Shown: piece by piece, positions 8,002 to 12,778 of the stretch
Position numbering within the stretch: the first letter of the stretch is position 1
How the letters are laid out: every line of letters begins with the position of its first letter
NCBI GenBank assembly: GCA_934177545.1
Contig: CAKPPI010000025.1
Span: forward strand, 1-12,778
Reading direction: 5' to 3'
DNA length: 12,778 nucleotides
From: an uncultured Bacilli bacterium
GTDB lineage: Bacteria; Bacillota_I; Bacilli_A; RF39; UBA660
Position numbers and translations under genes: made by a program
Notes under the pieces: model-generated
What the model saw: only the letters and a program-made list of their open reading frames with translations
Told to the model about the DNA's origin: nothing
Database searches by the model: none

Positions 8002-8392
8002 CAATAAACTCCTTAATCTTATTATAGTTATCTTTATTTGTTGTTATTAAATTTTTAATTCTTTCCAGTAATAATTCATTAGAACATTTACTATAATAAC
8101 TTCTCTCTGCAATTTTTGCTATATCATTATACAAATTATCATCACTACTATAATTTTTATCTTCTTCTTCAAAAATATAGAAAGAGATGCTTTTCTCTTT
8201 CAAATTAGTACATACTTTTTCAAAAGCTGAAATAGGAAAGCCTAGTTTACCATTATTTATCTGATAGGAAAATAAATAGTTTAAAACTATTGCATCTTTA
8301 GAAAAAGTAACATAGAAACTACCTACTTTAAATAATACTACTTCATCTTGATGTAGGCTTTTAATTTCTTCATATTTATCTTTTACTTTCAT
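7991..8392 (-). CDS. Stand-alone MutS domain I-like protein of the DGR
   Basis: 133 residues. The first 75 align by eye with the mismatch-recognition domain (domain I) of MutS: 'YEEIKSLHQDEVVLFKVGSFYVTF' against the MutS pattern Y..LK..HP..LLF.RMGDFYE.F, then 'GKLGFPISAFEKVCTNLKEKSISFYIFEEED' against the AG.P.HA...Y...L...G..VAICEQ pattern. The mismatch-wedging Phe is kept (F26), but the conserved Glu of the Phe-x-Glu motif is Val (V28). There is no ATPase, clamp or lever domain. The C-terminal 55 residues are a helical, charged tail without a known match. Position between the TR and Avd, overlapping Avd, ties it to the DGR. MutS-like ORFs have, as I recall, been noted beside some DGRs, but their role is not established. 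GGGTG precedes the ATG. Confidence 0.75.
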   Translation of the reverse strand: MKVKDKYEEIKSLHQDEVVLFKVGSFYVTFSKDAIVLNYLFSYQINNGKLGFPISAFEKVCTNLKEKSISFYIFEEEDKNYSSDDNLYNDIAKIAERSYYSKCSNELLLERIKNLITTNKDNYNKIKEFIDEL

Positions 8393-8420
8393 TTTTCACC
8401 CATACTAGTTATGCCAAAGA

Positions 8421-8773
8421 CCAGCCTTGTTTCCAATCTAATGATTATGGTTATTACCATTACTTCCTCAGATTATCAACCTTAATCGATAATTCACGGT
8501 CAAATATAGGATAGACAAACCTAATTTATAGTAGGAATCTGGGCGGACACCGATGGAATTCGTCACGTTATTCCACGGATTCAAACTGCCTGATGGCATC
8601 ACATTCCAAACGTTCGCATTCGAGTTGTTAGAATTGAAGTTAGACGGAGAGAGCGAAAAACTTGAATACAAGGTTGGAAGGGGGAAGGTCCGTTAATAGA
8701 CTGCCCTTTTAACTTTTTTTCAATGCACCATATTTTTCAACTAAATAGAAAATATTCTTTCTAGCTAATTGAA
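8421..8773 (-). ncRNA. Putative DGR template RNA region containing the TR
   Basis: The 479-base stretch between the target stop and the MutS-like start (8393-8871) holds no gene; it carries the TR with structured flanks. Flank segments 8668-8677 and 8421-8430 can pair in the minus-sense RNA at 9 of 10 positions (CCAACCUUGU with ACAAGGCUGG), closing a loop around the TR. Smaller hairpins are possible on both sides: CTTG/CAAG at 8661-8672, ATTATC/GATAAT at 8472-8493, ATGGT/ACCAT at 8447-8460, and GGG..GTC/GAC..CCC at about 8680-8707. A TATAAT at 8780-8785 (minus strand) could be a -10 with start near 8773, but no good -35 is seen. Ends are inferred. Confidence 0.45.
8539..8655 (-). repeat. DGR template repeat (TR)
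   Basis: 117 bp aligning without gaps to the variable repeat 407 bp away. In coding-strand terms it contains 29 adenines, including 11 AAC/AAT codons when read in the VR frame. All 17 differences from the VR fall on those adenines and none of the other 88 bases differ. The shared 3' end GGTGTCCGCCCAG is the likely IMH*-type initiation region; just past it the sequences diverge. At the 5' end the match stops abruptly after 8655. G+C is about 49%, far above the AT-rich flanks. The segment can be read as part of a 67-codon frame from a TTG at 8671, but that frame has no ribosome site. Confidence 0.98.
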
Positions 8774-8779
8774 GTATAC

Positions 8780-8785
8780 ATTATA
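8780..8785 (-). promoter_or_regulatory. Candidate -10 box for TR RNA
   Basis: A perfect TATAAT on the minus strand lies about 125 bases upstream of the TR, between the target stop and the TR. No convincing -35 exists at 16-18 bp, so this is weak. A separate promoter would fit the idea that template RNA is made independently of the target mRNA. Confidence 0.3.
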
Positions 8786-8834
8786 TCTTCTGGCATAATT
8801 ATTTTCTTTTATTCTTTATTTTATATATTTTTGC

Positions 8835-8862
8835 TAGGCAAAATGATGAGTCATTTTGCCTA
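8835..8862. repeat. Perfect 12-bp inverted repeat downstream of the target gene
   Basis: TAGGCAAAATGA (8835-8846) and TCATTTTGCCTA (8851-8862) form a perfect 12-bp stem with a 4-base loop, 9 bases after the target stop codon and about 84 bp past the VR end. No T run follows on either strand, so it is not an ordinary intrinsic terminator. A hairpin or cruciform just downstream of the VR promotes target recognition in the Bordetella phage DGR; this is a candidate equivalent. Confidence 0.7.
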
Positions 8863-8871
8863 ACGCACTTT

Positions 8872-10758
8872 CTAGGATACTACAAATGGATTTAGTGATG
8901 ATCCATCTCCCTTAGTTATCAGTGTATCAGCTTTTAGGTTGATAACTGGGCGGACACCGAGGGAACGCGTCACGCTATACCACGGATACAAACTGCCCGA
9001 TGGCATCACAGACCAAACGCCCGCAAACGAGTGGTAAGAATCGAAGCTAGACGGAGAGAGCGTCCAGAAGTATTTACCATTATATAGATAATAATTACTA
9101 TTTGGTGAGTATGCTCCATTATAGTAAGCTCGTCCTCCTGCCATGGCTACTTCATCGGCTGTTATCAATGCAACTGGATAATTTAACTTAGCACTTTCAT
9201 TAGACATTTTAAATTTATCATTATCTTGGCTACATTTTAAACTAGGTTTTTTACCATCTTGTAAACGATTATAGGCTCCATAAAATGTATAAGAATCAGT
9301 TTTATAACCAGTTCCACTCGCTATACTTCTATCACTACAGAATGTTTCATCGGCTAGTTTTGAAGTATAACTTGTCATATTTGTTTTATACCAATTATCT
9401 AGTTTTGTTTTAATTGGGGAATCTGTTGTATTTGTTTGTGCAGACAATAAACTATTGGAACTATAACTTATTGGTTGTACTACCATTGTAGTAGCATTTC
9501 TATATCCAGTTATTTTATAAACTACATTACAACTTGTATTTAAACAACTATATAACTGCTTATTTACTATTTCTTCATGATTATCATTCCAGGTTAATTG
9601 CTTGATATCTCCTGTTAAAGTAAATTTTCTTGTTGATGTATCAAAGGTATAACCTGTACCAAAATTATATTTTGTTGTATTGGTAAACCAGTCATAACCT
9701 GTTGTACCATTACTTTCATGTAAGGAAAAGTCTTCATTATATTTATAGCCGACATAGGTTGGATCCCAATATTTGCTATTAAACTGGGAATTTCCTATTG
9801 TTACGGCATCTCCTGTATCTGATGTGCTTTTACCAGAATAGATCATTCTAATAGAACCATCACCATTTCGACGGATGATTCTCCAGATAAATCCAGCGAA
9901 TGATACATAATTATTTTTAACCGCTCCTCGGTAATAATAACTTTCTCCTTCATCATCTTCTGCCATATATAATCCATCTGTTTCACTATTATTTGGTGCT
10001 ATTTTAGTAAAGTCTGGTGTACCTTTGGCTTTTATAGCAGTCTTTGCGGCATCAGTTGTTGTCTCATGATTATTTAAAACCAACATACAATCTGATAAAG
10101 CTGTGAAACCATTTTCTTGGCAATATTTATCTTCTGCTTTTGCTACAGTATCACTTGTTTGTCCATAAACATTTACTTTTACTTTATAGATTAATCCTCC
10201 ATTATCATTTTGCGGATTATAATTTTCATCTACCCATAATCTTAATCTATAATTAATAATAGTATCCCCTTGATTTTTTAAGTTACCAGTATACAAACTC
10301 ATCATATCAGCTGGTCTTCCGGTATAGACATTTCCAGACGGTTCTTCATAATAAGTTCTTGGTGCCATTACTTCTGTTTCTTTTCCATTACTATCTACAG
10401 TAGTTAAGTAGTACTTAATGTTAGCTCCACTAAAGGTATTACCACTTTCTTCTTTTGCTGCTATTTCATAGTTAATATCAGTATTACCTGTAATTGATGA
10501 CTTTACTGTAAAATCAAAATATTCACCACTAGTTTTTCTTGTCTTTCCAGTATTGTCTGTCGTTGGTAAGGCATTGGTTACAGATATAGTATTATCACTT
10601 TCAGTATATAACATAGTGATAGCACCGGTTGTAATTGTATTTTCTTTCTTACCTATTCCACTATAGGTGAATGCTGAATAACTTATTCCTATTACCATTA
10701 TTAGCATAAAAATTGAAATACCTATAGTTAACATATTCTTTGCTTTTTCTTTGTTCAT
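8872..10758 (-). CDS. DGR target: surface-anchored variable protein with C-terminal VR
   Basis: 628 residues; AAGGAG lies 9 bases before the ATG. A hydrophobic segment (about 9-29) after a Lys-rich start acts as signal peptide or anchor. Residues about 30-200 look like a beta-sandwich of the TasA/camelysin-like type ('SYSAFTYSGIGKKENTITTG'). A middle/C-terminal module starts near 'GLYMAEDDEGESYYYRGAV' and 'FAGFIWRIIRRNGDGSIRMIYSG' and ends with 'ALITADEVAMAGG', 'YFWTLSPSS' and 'GVRPVINLKAD', a pattern shared by DUF6273-like / C-type-lectin-like domains of gut Bacillota. The VR covers residues 566-605, leaving 23 residues after it. Variable positions are S571, D573, Y575, H576, F578, G580, S583, Y591, Y594, S595, R598 and L600, set in an invariant frame including W582, MPSG and P592-W593. 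Probably a displayed binding protein; the ligand is unknown. Confidence 0.93.
   Translation of the reverse strand: MNKEKAKNMLTIGISIFMLIMVIGISYSAFTYSGIGKKENTITTGAITMLYTESDNTISVTNALPTTDNTGKTRKTSGEYFDFTVKSSITGNTDINYEIAAKEESGNTFSGANIKYYLTTVDSNGKETEVMAPRTYYEEPSGNVYTGRPADMMSLYTGNLKNQGDTIINYRLRLWVDENYNPQNDNGGLIYKVKVNVYGQTSDTVAKAEDKYCQENGFTALSDCMLVLNNHETTTDAAKTAIKAKGTPDFTKIAPNNSETDGLYMAEDDEGESYYYRGAVKNNYVSFAGFIWRIIRRNGDGSIRMIYSGKSTSDTGDAVTIGNSQFNSKYWDPTYVGYKYNEDFSLHESNGTTGYDWFTNTTKYNFGTGYTFDTSTRKFTLTGDIKQLTWNDNHEEIVNKQLYSCLNTSCNVVYKITGYRNATTMVVQPISYSSNSLLSAQTNTTDSPIKTKLDNWYKTNMTSYTSKLADETFCSDRSIASGTGYKTDSYTFYGAYNRLQDGKKPSLKCSQDNDKFKMSNESAKLNYPVALITADEVAMAGGRAYYNGAYSPNSNYYLYNGKYFWTLSPSSFDSYHSFAGVWSVMPSGSLYPWYSVTRSLGVRPVINLKADTLITKGDGSSLNPFVVS
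8914..8947. repeat. 8-bp inverted repeat abutting the VR end
   Basis: AGTTATCA (8914-8921) and TGATAACT (8940-8947) are perfectly complementary across an 18-base loop. The arm nearest the VR overlaps its last two bases, so the structure sits exactly at the cDNA initiation side. It lies in coding sequence for the last residues of the target. It could aid homing or be chance. Confidence 0.45.
8946..9062 (-). repeat. DGR variable repeat (VR)
   Basis: 117-bp in-gene copy of the TR, near the 3' end of the target gene. The 17 substitutions relative to the TR (in coding sense 7 A to G, 6 A to T, 4 A to C) change 12 residues and leave one silent change (TCA to TCG). All 11 template Asn codons have been recoded to S, D, Y, H, F, G, S, Y, Y, S and R. 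The GC-rich 3' end (GGTGTCCGCCCAG) is the likely IMH. G+C is about 58%. Confidence 0.98.
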
Positions 10759-10880
10759 TTTCTACTTCTCCTTCTTTTTTAATAGAGCCAAAGATATAAA
10801 ACTGCCTATCTTTATATTATATAAAACAAAGGAAAGTATTAAATTCATATTAATTAACATTCTGTAAGCTTTCCAGTGTT

Positions 10881-10910
10881 ATTATATATGTAAGAATTGT
10901 CTTTTAACAA
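10881..10910 (-). promoter_or_regulatory. Candidate promoter for the DGR target gene
   Basis: Minus-strand TTGTTA (10905-10910, 4 of 6) and TATAAT (10881-10886) are separated by 18 bp. Transcription would start near 10874 and leave a leader of about 115 bases. A second TATAAT at 10816-10821 lies closer to the gene but has no recognisable -35. The 245-base gap 10759-11003 holds no gene that I can see and no clear terminator for traX. Confidence 0.45.
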
Positions 10911-11003
10911 ATCTTACCTTATATTCAAAGTCTACCAAACTTTTCCAACTTATTCAACAATTTTCGACCATTTTGTTAATTTTAAAGTTTACTAATTGTA
11001 TAA

Positions 11004-11669
11004 TCAAAGTACTGCTTTTAAAACCAGAAGGTGTAGTGGGTAATATAAATAAAAGAAATATTTAGTACTATTGCCTTTTTCACCATTATATAAATTGATA
11101 AATATAAATGATAATAGACTATAGAACTGAATATTATTAGTAGCAAGAAAGATAACTGCTAATAAGTATAATAAAAATGATAAATAAATATTAGATGATA
11201 AATAAAATATAAAGACTAAACTTACTCCTAGTGCTTGATAATCAACATTAAGTATTAAAGAAAAAAGAGCAAATAAAATATAAGTTAATGAATAAAATAC
11301 TGTTTTATAAAGATAATTTTCTATACCTTTACTATATTTATTTATAATTTTCTTTATAAATTCTATACTACTTAATAATAGAAATGATAAAGAAAATGTA
11401 AATAAAATATTTAATTCATGATTATTAAATGCATAGTCATAAAGAGGTTGGGTAATAACTGCAAATAAGAGTAGTCTTAAAAAATATTTAAGTTTATTAC
11501 TAGTATGGTTAAATCCTTCTACTAACAAGAAAGCAAAGATTGGAAAACTTATTCTTCCTATTATTCTAAAAATATCTATATTCGGATACATAATAGCTCC
11601 AATATGGTCAATTGTCATAGTAATAATAGCTAGTATTTTTAAATCAAAGTTAGAAAGAAATTTTTTCAT
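11004..11669 (-). CDS. TraX family membrane protein
   Basis: 221 residues, mostly hydrophobic, with about six or seven membrane helices. The opening 'LKILAIITMTIDHIGAIMYP', then 'FRIIGRISFPIFAFLLVEGF' and 'KYFLRLLLFAVITQPLYDYAF' are the conserved blocks of the TraX family. In F-like plasmids TraX acetylates pilin; many Bacillota chromosomes carry homologues of unknown role, possibly acyltransferases acting at the membrane. GGAGG lies just before the ATG. The gene starts 10 bases after the U-run of the terminator that follows rpsI, leaving no room for its own promoter, so expression would need terminator read-through or a promoter inside rpsI. No conjugation genes are nearby. Ends with TGA. 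Confidence 0.88.
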   Translation of the reverse strand: MKKFLSNFDLKILAIITMTIDHIGAIMYPNIDIFRIIGRISFPIFAFLLVEGFNHTSNKLKYFLRLLLFAVITQPLYDYAFNNHELNILFTFSLSFLLLSSIEFIKKIINKYSKGIENYLYKTVFYSLTYILFALFSLILNVDYQALGVSLVFIFYLSSNIYLSFLLYLLAVIFLATNNIQFYSLLSFIFINLYNGEKGNSTKYFFYLYYPLHLLVLKAVL

Positions 11670-11678
11670 TTTACCTCC

Positions 11679-11714
11679 AAAAACACAAAACCCCGAAAAT
11701 ATAAATTTTCGAGG
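11679..11714 (-). terminator. Rho-independent terminator of the rplM-rpsI operon
   Basis: On the minus strand, CCTCGAAAAT and ATTTTCGGGG form a 10-bp stem (one U-G pair) with a TTAT loop, followed by TTTTGTGTTTTT. It starts 12 bases after the rpsI stop and ends 10 bases before the traX start. Confidence 0.88.
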
Positions 11715-11725
11715 AATAGAAACAA

Positions 11726-12145
11726 TTAACGTTTTGAGAATTGTGGTGCACGACGTGCTTTTTTAAGTCCTGGTTTCTTACGTTCTTTCTTACGTGGATC
11801 TCTTGTAATAAATCCTTCCTTCTTAAGAATTCTACGGAAGCTATTTTCTGATTCTACTGGAGTTGCTGCATCATAGATTAATAATGCTTTAGTAATACCA
11901 TGTCTTACTGCTCCAGCTTGTCCTGAGCATCCACCACCAGAAACATTAGCTGTTACATCAAATATATCTCTTGTACCAGTAATATCTAATGGTTGAGTTA
12001 AATCCATTACCATTGTTTGATGTGGAAAATATTCATTTACATCACGACCATTAATAGTAATCTTACCAGTTCCTCTTGTAAGAGTTACACGAGCAACTGA
12101 TGTTTTTCTTCTACCTGTTCCAGTATAAACTTTATCTTTTGCCAT
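11726..12145 (-). CDS. rpsI: 30S ribosomal protein S9
   Basis: 139 residues. The start 'YTGTGRRKTSVARV', the middle 'VSGGGCSGQAGAVRHGITKALL' and the end 'RDPRKKERKKPGLKKARRAPQFSKR' (given here in parts: the RDPRKKERKKPG block, then KKARRAPQFSKR) are diagnostic for S9. The conserved C-terminal Lys-Arg reaches the ribosomal P site. It is slightly longer than the usual 130 residues. AAGGAGG lies 8 bases before the ATG. It begins 13 bases after the rplM stop, the standard rplM-rpsI order, and is followed by a strong terminator. Confidence 0.98.
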   Translation of the reverse strand: MAKDKVYTGTGRRKTSVARVTLTRGTGKITINGRDVNEYFPHQTMVMDLTQPLDITGTRDIFDVTANVSGGGCSGQAGAVRHGITKALLIYDAATPVESENSFRRILKKEGFITRDPRKKERKKPGLKKARRAPQFSKR

Positions 12146-12158
12146 AACTTAAACCTCC

Positions 12159-12587
12159 TTAAATATCCATTTCTTCTGGTTTTTGAGCCATATGAGGATG
12201 ATTCTCACCTCTATATACAAATAACTTCTTGTACATAGCACGACCTAAACGGTTATGAGGTAACATACCTTTAACAGCTTTTTCTACCATTTCTTCTGGA
12301 TAACGTTCTACCATTTCTTTAGCAGTACGAACTCTTAATCCACCTGGATATTGAGAGTGATTGTAATATTTCTTATCTTCTAATTTATTACCAGTTAATA
12401 ATACTTTAGAAGCATTAACGATAATTACATAGTCTCCACAATCAATATGAGGTGTATAAGTAGGTTTATGTTTACCACGTAGTAAAACTGCAGCTTTACT
12501 AGCAACACGTCCTAGAGGTTTTCCCTCAGCATCGATTACATACCAATTTCTTGTAACTGTTTCTTTTTTTTGCATAAAACTATTCAT
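12159..12587 (-). CDS. rplM: 50S ribosomal protein L13
   Basis: 142 residues, the normal length. 'RNWYVIDAEGKPLGRVAS', 'LRGKHKPTYTPHIDCGDYVI', 'KYYNHSQYPGGL' and 'AVKGMLPHNRLGRAMYKKL' are the conserved L13 blocks. AAAGGAG lies 6 bases before ATG 12587; a second in-frame Met at 12575 is less likely. First gene of the rplM-rpsI operon, preceded by a structured leader and a near-consensus promoter, so autoregulation by L13 is likely by analogy with other Bacillota. Confidence 0.98.
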   Translation of the reverse strand: MNSFMQKKETVTRNWYVIDAEGKPLGRVASKAAVLLRGKHKPTYTPHIDCGDYVIIVNASKVLLTGNKLEDKKYYNHSQYPGGLRVRTAKEMVERYPEEMVEKAVKGMLPHNRLGRAMYKKLFVYRGENHPHMAQKPEEMDI

Positions 12588-12602
12588 ATTTTTCTCCTTT
12601 AC

Positions 12603-12645
12603 TTAAATCAAACGTTCCCACCGTTTAATTTATGTGGGGATTTAA
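12603..12645 (-). ncRNA. L13-type ribosomal leader RNA
   Basis: The 5' UTR of rplM folds in the minus-sense RNA: an outer 7-bp stem UUAAAUC/GAUUUAA (12639-12645 with 12603-12609) and an inner 5-bp stem CCCAC/GUGGG (12634-12638 with 12617-12621), with an asymmetric bulge. AAACG/CGUUU (12622-12626 with 12610-12614) can pair across the inner stem, giving either a pseudoknot or an alternative hairpin. Position and the CCCAC/GUGGG core match the L13 leader known in Bacillota, in which L13 is thought to repress its own operon. Confidence 0.7.
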
Positions 12646-12659
12646 ATGTACCGATTAAA

Positions 12660-12687
12660 ATTATACCATAATCTTTTGATTTGTCAA
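12660..12687 (-). promoter_or_regulatory. Strong promoter of rplM-rpsI
   Basis: Minus strand: perfect -35 TTGACA (12682-12687), 16-bp spacer, perfect -10 TATAAT (12660-12665) with an extended-10 TGG just before it. Transcription should start near 12653, placing the leader structure at the very 5' end of the mRNA. Confidence 0.88.
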
Positions 12688-12715
12688 CTTTTTAGCACAA
12701 TATGTTAATCCTTTT

Positions 12716-12753
12716 TTAAAATGTTATCATATCATTAGTTAAAATGTTACCAT
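12716..12753. repeat. Imperfect 15-bp direct repeat upstream of the rplM promoter
   Basis: TTAAAATGTTATCAT (12716-12730) and TTAAAATGTTACCAT (12739-12753) match at 14 of 15 bases and start 23 bp apart, about two helical turns. They lie roughly 30-65 bp upstream of the rplM -35. They could be an activator or UP-like site, or belong to the next gene outside the window; base composition alone could also produce them. Confidence 0.35.
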
Positions 12754-12778
12754 TAAATAATGTATAATATATCTTTGG

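Noticed and set aside
8468..8671. A 67-codon minus-strand frame covering the TR
   Set aside because: It starts at TTG with no ribosome site, its resemblance to the target C terminus is fully explained by its being the template repeat, and the sequence after the TR codes for nothing recognisable.
8835..8862. Intrinsic terminator after the target gene
   Set aside because: The stem is perfect, but neither strand has a T run after it, so it is kept as an inverted repeat instead.
11004..11669. TraX as a sign of an integrated conjugative element
   Set aside because: No relaxase, mating-pair or coupling genes are in the window; chromosomal TraX homologues are common in Bacillota.
1..12778. Mycoplasma-type genetic code (UGA as Trp)
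   Set aside because: TGA ends the ZIP and TraX genes at conserved C termini, and Trp is encoded by TGG.
1..12778. CRISPR array, tRNA or rRNA genes, insertion sequence
   Set aside because: No regularly spaced repeats, tRNA-like cloverleaf, rRNA sequence or transposase was seen on either strand.

Overview
The window is low-GC bacterial DNA, most likely the chromosome of an uncultured Bacillota lineage (Bacilli/Mollicutes-like or RF39-like gut relatives). The evidence is strong AT bias, Gram-positive style Shine-Dalgarno sites (GGAGG, AAGGAGG), an rplM-rpsI pair with an L13-type leader, and ZIP, UbiB/AarF and DUF4186 genes of Bacillota type. TGA is a stop codon (the ZIP and TraX genes), so the genetic code is standard, not mycoplasmal.

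Left part (1-5488): the 3' end of a membrane protein with an LppM-like domain, a terminator, an AarF/UbiB kinase-like gene, then on the minus strand a compact UvrD-type helicase followed by DUF4186, and a plus-strand ZIP metal transporter. These look like ordinary chromosomal genes. The tail of the first gene carries an unexpected cluster of DnaA-box-like 9-mers.

Centre (5493-10758, all minus strand) is the special region: a complete diversity-generating retroelement (DGR). In transcription order it holds a 628-aa surface-anchored target protein with a variable repeat (VR) near its C terminus; a non-coding spacer containing the template repeat (TR); a small stand-alone MutS-domain-I-like protein; an Avd-like four-helix protein; a DGR-type reverse transcriptase; a holin-like membrane protein; and an M23-type endolysin-like protein. 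TR (8539-8655) and VR (8946-9062) align without gaps over 117 bp. They differ at 17 positions, and every one is an adenine in the coding-strand TR (17 of 29 adenines changed, 0 of 88 other bases). All 11 Asn (AAY) codons of the TR have been recoded in the VR. This is direct evidence of adenine-specific mutagenic retrohoming.

Right part (10759-12778): an intergenic region with a candidate promoter for the target gene, a TraX-family membrane protein, a strong terminator, and the rpsI and rplM ribosomal protein genes with an upstream leader RNA and a near-consensus promoter.

How it works together (inference): RNA containing the TR is reverse-transcribed by the RT with Avd. Adenines are misread, and the cDNA replaces the VR, changing up to about a dozen residues on an exposed face of the surface protein. 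The MutS-like protein may bind or shield the mismatched intermediate. The holin and endolysin pair in the same gene train is a phage-type lysis cassette; its link to the DGR is the least understood part of the locus.
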